Source: Macrotis lagotis
Taxonomy: Eukaryota > Chordata > Mammalia > Peramelemorphia > Peramelidae
Assembly: GCF_037893015.1 (NCBI RefSeq)
Contig: NC_133665.1
Coordinates: 38,456,246-38,520,245, forward strand
Reading direction: 5' to 3'
DNA length: 64,000 nt
Part shown: positions 32,879-42,860 of the stretch, in pieces
Position numbering within the stretch: position 1 is the stretch's first letter
Layout of the letters: every line of letters begins with the position of its first letter
Notes under the pieces: generated by a model
The model's database searches: none
What the model saw: only the letters and a program-made list of their open reading frames with translations
What the model was told of the DNA's origin: nothing
Translations under genes and position numbers: made by a program

Positions 32879-33375
32879 GTTTGGAAAATATTAAAAGGAG
32901 GATGGACAACTGTAAAATAATATTTCTTCACAAAATATTATTATGCAGGAAGCAAAGGTAGAAGATTCATTCCATTAAATGACAGATAAATAAAATATTA
33001 TTATATAAGAAATTTAAAATAAAGGAAATAGGTGCATTCTGTAATGTATACCATGACACATTATTCTGTAAGCAAAAGGGATAAATGGTTTATATATTTT
33101 ATCATTTTGCCTGATATAGTAGTCAGTACTCAGATAATTACACTCTCCCTCCTTAAAGATAAACTATATTTTCAAGATAACACTTGGTTGTGTGAATTTA
33201 TTAATTACTTTTACATTTTAAAAATTAATAATTTATATTTTTCTCTTCCTCCCACCTACTCCCATAAAAAACTTGTAAAATTATGCATAGTCAAGCAAAA
33301 TAAAATTTCACATTTTTTTATGTCCATACTATTTACTCTTAAACAGAACTTGTTTATTTCCATCTTTCTTGTCAA
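32879..33375. other. Unassigned AT-rich DNA
   Basis: A 150-codon plus-strand frame (33032-33484) starts here and ends in the purine tract. It has no recognisable domain and is not supported as a gene. Confidence 0.35.
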
Positions 33376-33515
33376 GGAGACAGGGAGGAAGGATGGGAGA
33401 GACAAAGACAGAGACACACAGAGAGAGACAGAGACAGAATCAGAGAAAAAGAGAGCTCCTCAAACTCAGAAAGAACTTGAGTAGAGAGGGGGAAGAGGAA
33501 AAGTAGAGGAAAGAG
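33376..33515. repeat. Purine-rich low-complexity tract
   Basis: GAGACA/GAGAGA-type sequence; one strand is almost all purine. Confidence 0.85.
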
Positions 33516-33811
33516 AATAAGAACCTGAATTTAAAGGTGTTTGGGAAGCCAACAAATCATTAAAATGTTTGACAATCCTTTCTAGCCATCAGAATGCAGC
33601 TAAATTACAAGTATTAGAACTGGCTCTTTGCTTCAGTCTACATGAACCAAAATAGCTATTGCATTAATAATGAGTCCAAATTTGCCCTCTGAGGTGCAAT
33701 TCTTGTTCATATAAGCAGTATTTGTAAAATTACATCAGATCTGGCCTAGAATATCTTCATAGAAAGTCTTCAGTTAAAACACACACATATATACATACCT
33801 ACATACACAGC
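33516..33811. other. Unassigned
   Basis: Unique-looking DNA ending in an AC/AT-rich string before the next SINE. Confidence 0.3.
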
Positions 33812-34065
33812 AGCTAGGTAGCACAGTAGAGTATTGAAGTCAGGAAGACCTGAGTTCAAATTCAGCCTCAAAAGATTACTAGCTGTGTGACCTTGAACAA
33901 ATCATTTAACCTTTTCCTGCCTTAGTTTCCTCTTCTGTAAAGAGAGATTAATAATTGTACATACCTCCCAGAATTATTGTAGTATAAAATGAGGTAATAT
34001 TTTTATATTTATATAGATATATAAAAGGCATTTTAAAGGTTGCTATTATCATACATATACATATA
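33812..34065 (+). mobile_element. Full-length MIR-type SINE (MON1-like)
   Basis: The head CAGCTAGGTAGCACAGTAGA, GACCTGAGTTCAAATTCAGC (B box), core TAGCTGTGTGACCTTGAACA, CCTTAGTTTCCTCTTCTGTA and ACATACCTCCCAGAATTATT, and tail AAAGGTTGCTATTATCAT. All parts in sense order. Confidence 0.88.
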
Positions 34066-34655
34066 AACTATTATTATGAAAATTATTATATGTGCTAAAT
34101 ACATGTTACCATAGAGTTTTGAAGAAATAGTTTCTAATTTTTTAGAATCTTTACCAAAATCCTAAGCTACAAAGTTATAATTTTACTTAAAGGATCTTAC
34201 TATCTGAGAATTTCAGGCTTTAGCTAAGTGAATTAAAAGGCAAACTGCCTCATCTACCAACAGTTAATATCATGTGCCCCAATTAACCTAATAGCCACAG
34301 ATTTGTTTTAATGGATTTAACTTTAGAGAAAAGGCAAACTATTAAAAAATGTGATTGTCTCTTTATAAAAGCTCTTCTGCTGAATATCTTAAAGACTTTG
34401 GAAAACACATCTACCTGTTCCCACCATTTCAACAACTACAAATGCGCAATGGTCATATCATCACTATTGTTCTAATATTATTTATTATTTTGTTTTGAGA
34501 AGTTTGGCGTGTTCTTTCCAATAGTACCACTATTGAATTAATGTCTGGGTTCCCAGTTCCAAATATACTTTGACAGACTAATCAATGTTTTTTTTTTTTA
34601 ATTAAGAACAAAACATACTGCATCACCCTGCCTAGGCTTTTAATTTGATTTAATG
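34066..34655. other. Unassigned
   Basis: No gene, RNA or repeat recognised. Confidence 0.35.
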
Positions 34656-34827
34656 GAAAGGATTTAGGGGCGGCTAGGTGGCATAGTGGATAAAGCACTG
34701 GCCCTGGAGTCAGGAGTACCTGGGTTCAAATCCAGTCTCAGAGACTTAATTACCTAGCTGTGTGGCCTTGGGCAAGCTACTTAGCCCCATTTGCCTTGAA
34801 AAAAACCTAAAAAAAGAAAGGATTTAG
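34656..34827 (+). mobile_element. Best-preserved short marsupial SINE, perfect 12-bp TSD
   Basis: The SINE is 34668-34815: GGGCGGCTAGGTGGCATAGT, GGCCCTGGAGTCAGGAGTAC, GTGTGGCCTTGGGCAAGCTA, GCCCCATTTGCCTTG and an A-rich end with CCTAAAAAAAG. GAAAGGATTTAG at 34656-34667 and 34816-34827 is identical. Least decayed of its family in the window, and the only one on plus. Confidence 0.96.
34679..34733 (+). promoter_or_regulatory. Pol III A and B boxes of the SINE
   Basis: The A box TGGCATAGTGG (34679-34689) and B box GGTTCAAATCC (34723-34733) match tRNA-type internal promoter consensus. Activity depends on flanks and chromatin. Confidence 0.7.
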
Positions 34828-35589
34828 CTATTGAGTCAAATTCTCCTACATGTATAATCATGAGAATATAATCTTGATAGAAGTAACCATGTGATTAATG
34901 TGAAGCAGTTAGATTATACCTTTTTTGAGAAACCTCATCTGATTTGCTAGACTTACTGGCTAAAGAAGTCTCTTCTTAAAGGGAGTCATCATAAAGTTGA
35001 ATTGTACTCTAAGAAAATACAGAACTCTCTATATTTTCCAATATGAACCACTAAAAATGGAATTTAGACTTATTTTCAGATTGGAAAGGTATTATCCTTT
35101 ATCAAGTTCCCTAGTGTGCTATAATTAATGTAAACTGATAGGACCTTGACTTTCAAATCATTTTCCCTCTCTCTCTTTTTCTTTTACATATCTAAGATAT
35201 ACACCTAAATATGGTTAAAGGGAACCCAAGAGGGAAACCTAAGTTCTTCCTTACTTCATTCAAATGCCAAGAGGATATTAAAGAAGTCTAAATATACAGT
35301 CTTTGTCTTCAAGGAATCCAGTCTTACTGACGAAACAAAACATAGATTTTAATTAGACAACACTGTAAGATAGATTTAATTAAATGCTAAATTGAGGGGT
35401 TTAGACAATAAATGCTGTTTGAGGTTTGGAGAAGGATCAGATCTGTGTGGGTTCTCCCAGTTCAAATCACCTTAGTTTTATTCTCTGTAACAAATTTTAT
35501 AAATCTTTGTGTCCAGATTTTATAAATCTTTGTGATAGATATCTTCCTAATCAGTAAGAAGTCTGGATATATGATAAAGAATTTCAGGA
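34828..35589. other. Unassigned, with a 24-bp-spaced direct repeat
   Basis: ATTTTATAAATCTTTGTG occurs near 35494 and 35517. No gene or family recognised otherwise. Confidence 0.4.
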
Positions 35590-35762
35590 AAGGACAGCTA
35601 GATGGCTCAGTTCAAATTTGGCCTCAAGCACTTACAAGTTACCTGACCTCAGTTGTCATCTGTAAAATGAATTAGAAAAGGAAATGGTATCTTTACCAAG
35701 AAAACATCAAAGGGAGTCTTAGAAAGTGGAACACAAATGACACAACTCAGCAACAATAACCA
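35590..35762 (+). mobile_element. RTE-tailed SINE (MAR1-like) with internal deletions
   Basis: The head GGACAGCTAGATGGCTCAGT jumps to TTCAAATTTGGCCTCAAGCA. Then ATCTGTAAAATGAATTAGAA, AAGGAAATGGTATCTTTACC, AAGAAAACATCAAAGGGAGT and ACACAACTCAGCAACAA. The A-to-B box interval and part of the core are missing. Confidence 0.8.
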
Positions 35763-35954
35763 TTCAGAAAGATGGACATAGAACAACTCCACTTTTAGGG
35801 GAAACAAAGTTTTCTCACTGAACAAACCTGATTCTCAAAGTAAGCCATAAATACCTGTTACCTGAATGACTAATTGAACATCCCATAAATTCTAGTAAGA
35901 AATATAGGTAGAAATTAGTGAGAAATATAGGTTTAGTTGACATTAAGCAAATGT

Positions 35955-36094
35955 AAGATCTGAGTTTAAACTTGCATTCTACCCCTTACTTTCTATGTGA
36001 CCATAAACAAGACTGGGCTCTCATGCCTTCATTTGTAAAATTAGGGAGTTGAATTAGGTTCCCTTTAAGATTCCTACCACCTCTATAACTGATG
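35955..36094 (+). mobile_element. MIR-like SINE with L3-type tail
   Basis: GATCTGAGTTTAAACTTGCA, CTTTCTATGTGACCATAAAC, CTTCATTTGTAAAATTAGGG and AGTTGAATTAGGTTCCCTTT are the sense-strand B box, core and tail. A short SINE has inserted at its 3' end. Confidence 0.7.
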
Positions 36095-36247
36095 TCCTAT
36101 GACTTTTTTTGCAAGGCAATGGGGTTAAGTGACTTGCCCAAGGTCACACAGCTAGGTAAATATTAAGTGTCTGAAGCTGGATTTGAATTCAGGTCCTCCT
36201 GATGCCAAAGCTGGTGCTCTATCCACTGTGCCACCTCCTATGGCTTT
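36095..36247 (-). mobile_element. Short marsupial SINE with 12-bp TSD, inside an older SINE tail
   Basis: The SINE is 36107-36235: GCAAGGCAATGGGGTTAAGT, GACTTGCCCAAGGTCACACA, GATTTGAATTCAGGTCCTCC and CTCTATCCACTGTGCCACC. TCCTATGACTTT (36095-36106) and TCCTATGGCTTT (36236-36247) flank it. The left TSD is the end of the MIR-like tail, so it is younger than that repeat. Confidence 0.93.
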
Positions 36248-36754
36248 CTTATATTTGATGCAAGTAAATAGTGCCAAGATAATTTTTTCATGAGCTTCTA
36301 GTCTACTTTGGAAAAATACATGGGTGATATCTTTGTTTACATTATTGTTTTTCCTCCCTTTTCAAACACCTTGTTGCCACAGATTTCTACTCCAAGCATC
36401 TGTAGTAAATCAGCTACCAGCTGTACCACATCAATTTATTCCCACCTCAAACTGCACCAACTTATAATAGTATCATTTGATCTTGCTATAGTTTCAGTGT
36501 ATGAAATGTGTTACTCTGGGAAACATCATGGTTTATAAATCTAGTGGTTGTGTGAATGACTGGCAAGAATTTTGCTGTTGGAGATCTGGAATCATTGGGG
36601 GAAAAGTGCTATAATTTAAGAGTTTGATTCAAATTTGTTTTGTTCTCATGTTAAACTATTATGTTATAATCAAACATTTAAGTCATTTTAAGAAGGAAGA
36701 ATAATTTTAGATTTAATTTGTCAAATTGCTATAATACAAAGAAAAGATAAATAA
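36248..36754. other. Unassigned
   Basis: The 76-codon frame at 36308-36538 shows no family features. Confidence 0.35.
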
Positions 36755-36930
36755 TTGCTGGTGTCAAGATGCTTACCTTCTATTAGAATGGGAAGAGGAC
36801 AACTTATATACCTGTATTAGTAAATGTTAAGATATATATAAAGTAATGGGGGAAGGGAAGAAAGGGAGGGGATGACACAGGGTTAGTATGAGGGACTATT
36901 AATAATGAAAGAGGAGTTCCAGAGGTAAAA
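36755..36930 (-). mobile_element. L2/L3 3' fragment
   Basis: GTGTCAAGATGCTTACCTTC, TATTAGAATGGGAAGAGGAC and AACTTATATACC, then AAGTAATGGGGGAAGGGAAG, match antisense L2/L3. Confidence 0.6.
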
Positions 36931-37914
36931 AGAAATAGTAGGCTACAGTAGGATAGCAACACTGGAGATATTGATAGTGATTTAGAGCATATGGGGGCCA
37001 CTGAGTGTCAGTTGGGTTAAATAGCTTCACCTTAGCAACCTGGTAGAGACAATGGGGTAGTAGATTATCATACTCTTTGTAGCAGCAAATGTGCTGCAGA
37101 TTTCATTATAAATTCTTGAAAAAGATAAGCAGTACTTGAGGTGATTATCAAATTGATCTGGAGCTCCCTTTATTACCTTTATTATATTCCTCATCCCCAG
37201 TTATATATTTGTCATCTAATAAAATTAAAATGGAGTGCTTTGCAATAAATTGAGCCAAACCCCCAATTGTGATTGAATACTGCATAGAGCACATGAATGG
37301 AAATGAGACATTTCTTTTGACAAACCATTGAGTTCAATTTCATTTTTCTATGACCCATCTAGGAAAACTGAAAAAAGCAACAAACGCGCTCCAACTGTTG
37401 TAGGAGTTGAGGGATTCATTTAAATTTCTTAAAAGGATGTCTTTGACCTAAATGTGTTATATCCTCAAAATTACCCAGAAATGAGGCACCTCAGGTCATG
37501 GTACCATGTGACACTGAGCCAACTGGGGATTATAGTCACTAGCTAATGAATTTAGGTGACACAAGCTTAGGAGGGCAATCACAAAGAATTAGTTTAAGTC
37601 ATGTGAGGCACTCTTAGGGGGAACTAAAGTTAGGCAAATCAAATTGTAAAATAAAAAAATTCTCTAAAGTGTGATTGTGTATATTTCATGACATTTTTCC
37701 ATTCATTTCCATACATATCTTTTCTGGAACGAAGAATACATAGAAAGGGTAGGAACAATATTTCAGTAGTAATTTTACTTGTTACAAAAAAAAGGGTTTC
37801 CTCATATGAAATAGACATTTATTCCAGACCTAATAATGCTGAGATCTTTATGCTTAGTGTTTCCAGTCGTTGAGAAGAAAAGGAAGGAAAATAGAATGGA
37901 CTAGGTAATGTGCT
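36931..37914. other. Unassigned
   Basis: No gene or repeat family recognised. Confidence 0.35.
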
Positions 37915-38032
37915 GATTCTTTACAAATATTACTTCATGATAGATGCTATTATCTTTATTTTACACCTGTGGAAACTTAGGCAAACAAAAATTAAGTGAC
38001 TTTTCCAGGGTCACACAATGAATAAGTGTCTC
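37915..38032 (-). mobile_element. MIR-type SINE core
   Basis: GATAGATGCTATTATCTTTA, TTTTACACCTGTGGAAACTT and AAGTGACTTTTCCAGGGTCA then CACAATG. The tRNA head is missing. Confidence 0.7.
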
Positions 38033-38514
38033 AGGAAAAATTTTACTTACTAGCTTCCTCAAATCATGGGATTGATTGAATTCTAACAGAGGAAAGCAAC
38101 ACCTTAAACATATTGAAAGTGGATGTCTTCTTGGAACAGTCACTAGTAGTTTTCTATCATACTATATTTAACTGAATTTAAAATGTGATGTGAAATAATA
38201 ATTTTCTCATTTCTCAGTGGCTGATCATTATATCAGAATTAATTTTCAAACACACAAAAGGGGAGGATTTTATGTTGCCTCAGTGGACATGAAGCTGTGA
38301 ACTATATATAACTAATATGGGGCAGTTTTCTCATTAGGCAAATGATAGAAGTGGTTTTCCTTCAGCATTTATGATTAATTGCAAATATACTGTGTATTTG
38401 CAGAGGAGGGGGAGGAGGACTGAGGATGGGGAAAGCAGAACATTGTTGTCCTCAAATAATTTTTACTGAAGATTGTTCATTGTTTCATCAACTTTCTCTG
38501 CATTCATCTTGCTT
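38033..38514. other. Unassigned
   Basis: No supported feature. Confidence 0.3.
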
Positions 38515-39250
38515 TGCAACCTCATAGTTTTCTTCAGCTTTTTTACCTCATCTCCTATACACAGTCATTTCCCAACTCTTTTCCATTCTACTTTCTCAGC
38601 ATTTCTTGCCTAAATCTACTATTTTTTCTTCTCATGAGGCTACTACCTTAGTTCAGACCCTCTTTCCTCTCACCCAGACCCCCTTCAATAACTTTCTAAT
38701 TTATGTCCCAGGCTCCATATTCTAGGACCTCTAATCCACCCAGATATGCCAAACATCTGCCAAAGTGCTAATCTTAAAGTACAGCTATGACCATGACATT
38801 GCCCTGAATTGCCTCTAAGATAATTATTAACTCTACTGCTTGGCATTTAAAGCACTTCATGGTCAGACTCCAACCCATCTTTCTAACTTTTTGAGTATTT
38901 ACTTTAGGTTCTTTTATACTTTAGCCCAACTGGCTTCCTTGTTCACCTATGTAACATTATATCTCCAATCTCTGTTCACAGAAAAGTACACTCTCTCCTC
39001 ATCTTTGCTTCTTAGAATACCTTCCTTCAAAGATTTCTTCAATTGTCAATTCTTCTAATCACAACAGGAAAAAGCTTGCATATTTTATATTTGTGTTTTT
39101 TGTGTGTATATATTTTTTTTCTGCCTAGAGAATGTACATTTCTTGAGGACAGGGGCTTTTTTATCTTTATTTCCAGGGTTTAGCACAGTGACTTGTATGC
39201 AAATAGGAACTTAATATGTACTTAGTGGTTATTTGATGGATTGATTACTA
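38515..39250 (+). mobile_element. L2 LINE 3' part
   Basis: In sense order: CTATGACCATGACATTGCCC, GCTTGGCATTTAAAGCACTT, CATGGTCAGACTCCAACCCA, CTCTCTCCTCATCTTTGCTT, TTCAAAGATTTCTTCAATTG, TTGAGGACAGGGGCTTTTTT and TTAATATGTACTTAGTGG. This is the C-terminal ORF2 region plus 3' UTR. The 72-codon frame at 38840-39058 is a relic of, or chance within, it. Confidence 0.8.
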
Positions 39251-39304
39251 GAACACAAAAAGGAATACAAAAATCTTCAATCCAGAAGGATTATCTAATC
39301 TATT

Positions 39305-39500
39305 TAGATGAGAGCACAATGGAGCAGGTTTTGAAACCAGAAACACTTGTACTTGAGTACAGGGTGGACCCTCTGCTCTAGGCAACTCCCTAAGACAATT
39401 GGCATCCTTGGAAAGAAAAGTCTGATCTACATCAGGAGAGTTTGTTTCCTTTATCCCAGTGAGTTATCTCTGCCAGTGAAATCACAAATCCACCTAGACC
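39305..39500 (+). mobile_element. SINE with an unusual 3' part
   Basis: A decayed head (GATGAGAGCACAATGGAG) is followed by CTGCTCTAGGCAACTCCCTA, AGACAATTGGCATCC, GATCTACATCAGGAGAGTTT and GTTTCCTTTATCCCAGTGAG with CAGTGAAATCACAAATCC. I remember this 3' part as marsupial. A second copy is at 49225-49395. Confidence 0.6.
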
Positions 39501-39694
39501 TGAGTTATCCAACTTTCTGTGACCCTCAGCAAAATCCCTCAGGGCAGCATAAACCAACTCAAAATGTTATTGGAAACTGTTTAATAAAATAAATAAAAAT
39601 TGATCACAGATAATGTTAATTTCTGTTTTTCTAAATCATTATGTGACCTGTAGGGATCTGTTTCTATTAGTATTTGATACCACCGCTTTAGGCT

Positions 39695-39860
39695 AACATT
39701 TCACAGGTGAGGTTCAGGGAGACTCAGGGAGGCTGTGATTTGCCTTGCCTATAAGAAATGCCTACTAAACATTTCTGCAATTTAATTGACTCAAATTGAC
39801 CCAGGTCTCACAGGTAATGGTAAGACTAGAACCAGAACCTAATTTTTCTAACTACTGGAA
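39695..39860 (-). mobile_element. MIR-type SINE, interrupted
   Basis: ACATTTCACAGGTGAGGTTC, GGGAGGCTGTGATTTGCC, then after about 60 unmatched bases CCAGGTCTCACAGGTAATGG and AGACTAGAACCAGAACC. Confidence 0.55.
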
Positions 39861-39974
39861 AAAAGAGCTATTATAGTATTTACTGCTAGAAAAGTTAAAC
39901 CTTTAGGATTTAAACCCAACATATAATTATTTAGCAAAACTTCAAAAATTAGTCCCTGGTTCCCTTTCCAGGGA

Positions 39975-40205
39975 GCATTTCTATTTTTCCCCCCCTTTTC
40001 TTTTCTGTTCTGTAATTATGCTTACATAGGTCTTGAGGGTGTCTTGGTAGATTGACTCCCAGATAATTTATGCTTTTTAGAGTTATTTTGAATAGAACTT
40101 TTCTTTCTATTATTTCCTCCTGTATTTTGTTATTGCTGTATAGAAATGCTGTTGTTTTGTAGGTTTATTTTGTTATCTTCTTCTTTCTTATGTTGACTGA
40201 GCCAG
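39975..40205 (-). mobile_element. L1 ORF2 fragment
   Basis: The minus strand at 40009-40092 is open for 28 codons and includes Y-L-G-V-N-L-P-R followed by D-L and H-N-Y. This is the conserved L1 ORF2 block K-Y-L-G-I-x-L downstream of the RT core. The 40100-40200 region (antisense of AATACAGGAGGAAATAATAG) continues it. Both ends are truncated. Confidence 0.8.
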
Positions 40206-40214
40206 TGATTGTTA

Positions 40215-40475
40215 TTTATGGAGGGGCAGAAGGGTATACTAGTGAGAGTGCTGAACTTTGAGTCAGGAAAACTATTTGGAAGTTCACTTAGCTGTGTGAT
40301 TCTATGTAAATTAGTGAAACCCTATCAGCCTCAGTTTCATCATTTGTAAAAGTCAGCTTTTAAGATGATCTTCTTTATAAGGTTCTTGTGAAGTGCAAAT
40401 GATATAATACATGCAAAGCACTTACTAAACCTTAAAATAATTATAAATTATTGTAGCATAGTTGTTGTAAATGAA
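40215..40475 (+). mobile_element. Full-length MIR-type SINE
   Basis: GGGGCAGAAGGGTATACTAG, GAACTTTGAGTCAGGAAAAC, TTAGCTGTGTGATTCTATGT, CAGCCTCAGTTTCATCATTT and GCAAAGCACTTACTAAACC in sense order. Confidence 0.8.
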
Positions 40476-40779
40476 ACAACTTTTCTCCATCTGTCCCTTG
40501 ACAATTAGAATTTGCCCCTCAGAATGCAGATCATCAGTATTTTTAGATTACAGAACTTGGGATACAGAAACTCCACATACAGCTCCCCCAACAGAAAAAT
40601 CTTTGTCCTAGAATGGAATTAGAATCATTGATCTAGATGCAGTCTTCTTCTACCTTTTCTGTCTCATGGGCAGTCTGATGAAGACTATTGGCTTCTTTTC
40701 AGAATCATATTTTTAAATGCATAAAATACAATAGCATAGGATTATGCAAGAAGTCATTTATATTAGATTAGTTATTAAA

Positions 40780-41010
40780 AGGGCAGCTAGGTGCATTGAG
40801 TGCCTTGCCTAAAGTCATGAAGACTCATCTTCCAGAGTTCAAATCTGACCTCAGATATTTACTGGCTGTGACCTTGGGAAAGTCACTTAACCCTTTTTGC
40901 CTCAGATTCCTGTTTTTTTGAAATGAAAAAAAATGGTAAATTACTGCAATATCTTTGCCAAGAAACCTCCGAATGAAGAGATAGACTGAAAAATAGCTGA
41001 ATTGGTAAGT
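40780..41010 (+). mobile_element. RTE-tailed SINE (MAR1-like) nested in a DNA transposon
   Basis: GGGCAGCTAGGTG, GAGTTCAAATCTGACCTCAG, GGCTGTGACCTTGGGAAAGT, CACTTAACCCTTTTTGCCTC and AATATCTTTGCCAAGAAACC. TATTAAA on both sides, beyond the TCTA tail, is the likely target duplication. Confidence 0.85.
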
Positions 41011-41011
41011 C

Positions 41012-41016
41012 ATCTA

Positions 41017-41080
<64 letters not shown>
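41012..41080. repeat. (TATC)n(TGTC)n(TATC)n tetranucleotide repeat
   Basis: It directly follows the SINE 3' end and lies inside the same TSD, so it grew from the SINE's tail. TGTC units in the middle suggest a spread point mutation. Confidence 0.95.
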
Positions 41081-41083
<3 letters not shown>

Positions 41084-41129
41084 TAAACAAACTCATGGAC
41101 CCAGGTTAAGATCTCCTAATTTGGAGCAA

Positions 41130-41272
41130 AAAAGGGATCTCATTAGCCAACTATCATTTTACAGCTGAGAAAACTGAGGCTCAGGGAGGTTAAATGATTT
41201 GCCAAACATCACACAGGTAGTAAATTTCAAAGGTAGGATTTGAATCCATATCCACTGATTCTAGTGGCATCA
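41130..41272 (-). mobile_element. MIR-type SINE
   Basis: CATTTTACAGCTGAGAAAAC, TGAGGCTCAGGGAGGTTAAA, TTTGCCAAACATCACACAGG and GTAGGATTTGAATCCATATC in minus-strand order. Confidence 0.8.
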
Positions 41273-41284
41273 GGGTAGCCCCCT

Positions 41285-41560
41285 GGATTCAGTACTGTGC
41301 CAGCGGTTAAGAGGATCTGAGTTCATAACTGGATTCAGACACTTACTAGCTATGTGACGCTGAACAATTCAATTAGCTGCTGTTTGCCTTAGTTTCCCTA
41401 CATGTAAAGTGGGGATAATTGATATCAATACCCATTGCAGATTTTGGAAGGAGCAAATGAGATAATATTTGTAAAGCTTAGTACCAGTACAAATAGTAAA
41501 GTACAATTCTTAGTATGGAGTGGATGCTATATAAATGGCTTATTTCTTTCCCTTCCAGAG
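41285..41560 (+). mobile_element. Full-length MIR-type SINE
   Basis: GATCTGAGTTCATAACTGGA, TACTAGCTATGTGACGCTGA, GCCTTAGTTTCCCTACATGT and GAGATAATATTTGTAAAGC, to GTGGATGCTATATAAATGGC. It forms an inverted pair with the copy just to its left. Confidence 0.8.
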
Positions 41561-41959
41561 GGAATGTAACTTAGTCATAAACCCATTCAGAAAGGCCAAG
41601 GAACATAGATACTGTTTGTGTTTTGATGGCATAATCTTGAGTTCTCATAGTAGACTGAACTGTGCCACTGTGATGAATCCCAGGGTATGGTGAACTCTCT
41701 CAGTTAATGCAGAGCTATTTATACACCTCCAAAGGATGGGGGGTGAGGGTGGAGAACAGGAAAGGCATCATGTGTTGAGTGGGTTGGTGGGAATATCAAT
41801 TTCTATGCCAAACACTGGTACTTAAATTGATGAACTTCTAGTATGCACGCACCATCAGATGAGCAGACACTATGAGAGAAAATCAACATATTTCTGATTT
41901 TTAAGGTGTCATGGCTATAAATGTTTGTGTATCTATAGATACATAGAAAAAAGTTAATA
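41561..41959. other. Unassigned
   Basis: No gene or family recognised. Confidence 0.3.
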
Positions 41960-42640
41960 ATTTTGATTTTCTCTAATATTTCTGATTAAATTTTCTTATT
42001 TTAATTTCTGAAATTTTTTCCAGTTACATTGTGAGAGAGGAGAGGTTTACAAGGCAATGGAGTTAAGTGACTTGCCTAAGGTCACACAGCTAGGTAATTA
42101 TTAAGTGTCTGAGATTAGATTTGAACTCAGGTCCTCCTGATTCCAGGACTGGTGCTCTATCCACTGTACCACCTAGCTAACCCTCCAATTACATTTAAAG
42201 ATAGTTTTCAATATCAATTTTTGTAAGATTTTTCTCCTTCCCTTCCCTTTCCTCCCCCATTACCTTGACAGTGAATAATCTGATACAGATTATACAAGTA
42301 CAAGTATGTTAAACATAGCTGTATACTAGTCATGTTCATGTTATGGAAGAAGAATCAGAACAAAAGGGAAAAAACCACGAAAAGGGAAAAAAATACAAAA
42401 ATTTAAAAAGTGGAAATATTATATTTGGTCTCCATTCAGACTCCATAGTTCTTTTTATGAATGTGGTGTTTTTTCCATCACAAGTTTTTTAGAATTGTCT
42501 TTGATCATTGTACTGCTGAAAAGAGCTAAGTCTCAGAGTTGATCATCCCACAGTGTTGATGTTAACTATGTGCAATGATCTCCTGCTTCTGATCACTTCA
42601 TTCAGTATCAGTTCATGTAAGTCTGGCCAAGTTTTGAATT
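41960..42640 (-). mobile_element. Marsupial L1 3' end, split by a SINE
   Basis: Plus-strand landmarks parallel the copy at 13349: TTTTTTCCAGTTACATT, AAAGATAGTTTTCAATATCA, GAAGAATCAGAACAAAAGGG, TTTTAGAATTGTCTTTGATC and AGAGCTAAGTCTCAGAGTTG. A SINE interrupts it at 42031-42183. Read on minus it is 3' UTR plus terminus; no ORF2 remains. Confidence 0.8.
42019..42195 (-). mobile_element. Short marsupial SINE inside L1, 12-bp TSD
   Basis: The SINE is 42031-42183: ACAAGGCAATGGAGTTAAGT, GACTTGCCTAAGGTCACACA, ATTTGAACTCAGGTCCTCCT and CTATCCACTGTACCACCTAG. TCCAGTTACATT (42019-42030) and TCCAATTACATT (42184-42195) are the duplicated L1 sequence. Younger than the L1 copy. Confidence 0.95.
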
Positions 42641-42674
42641 CTAGATGCTCTCAGTCTGACTAAAACTTAAACTG

Positions 42675-42860
42675 AATCCAATTTAGCAAACATTTATTAG
42701 TTGATTAGTATGTCCAAAATATTGTGCTATATACTGGGGATAAAAAGACAAAAAATTGCTCCTGCCCGCAAGGAATTTACCTTGTACTGAAAGAATGCAA
42801 CATGACACAGACAAGCTATGTATTTTTATGTATCAAAAGCTAATGTGAACTTAGGACTGC
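42675..42860 (-). mobile_element. L2/L3 3' end
   Basis: AGCAAACATTTATTAGTTGA, ATTGTGCTATATACTGGGGA, TAAAAAGACAAAAAATTGC and CCCGCAAGGAATTTACC, in antisense order. Confidence 0.8.

Larger units (their letters stand above)
40655..41125. mobile_element. Old DNA-transposon-like repeat split by a SINE
   Basis: Left part (40660-40779): CATGGGCAGTCTGATGAAGA, CTTTTCAGAATCATATTTTT and AAATGCATAAAATACAATAG. Right part (41081-41125): AACAAACTCATGGACCCAGG, TTAAGATCTCCTAA. Both belong to one family (compare 5800-6045). The SINE and its tetranucleotide tail lie between TATTAAA (40773-40779) and TATTAAA (41081-41087). Confidence 0.65.

Noticed and set aside
32651..32931. Overlapping frames on both strands
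   Set aside because: They are encoded by the TG/TA/CA microsatellite.
33032..33484. 150-codon plus-strand frame
   Set aside because: Its C-terminal part is the purine-rich low-complexity tract, the remainder is AT-rich without any motif.
40983..41083. CRISPR-like or regulatory tandem array
   Set aside because: Plain tetranucleotide repeat without spacers, explained as a SINE tail.
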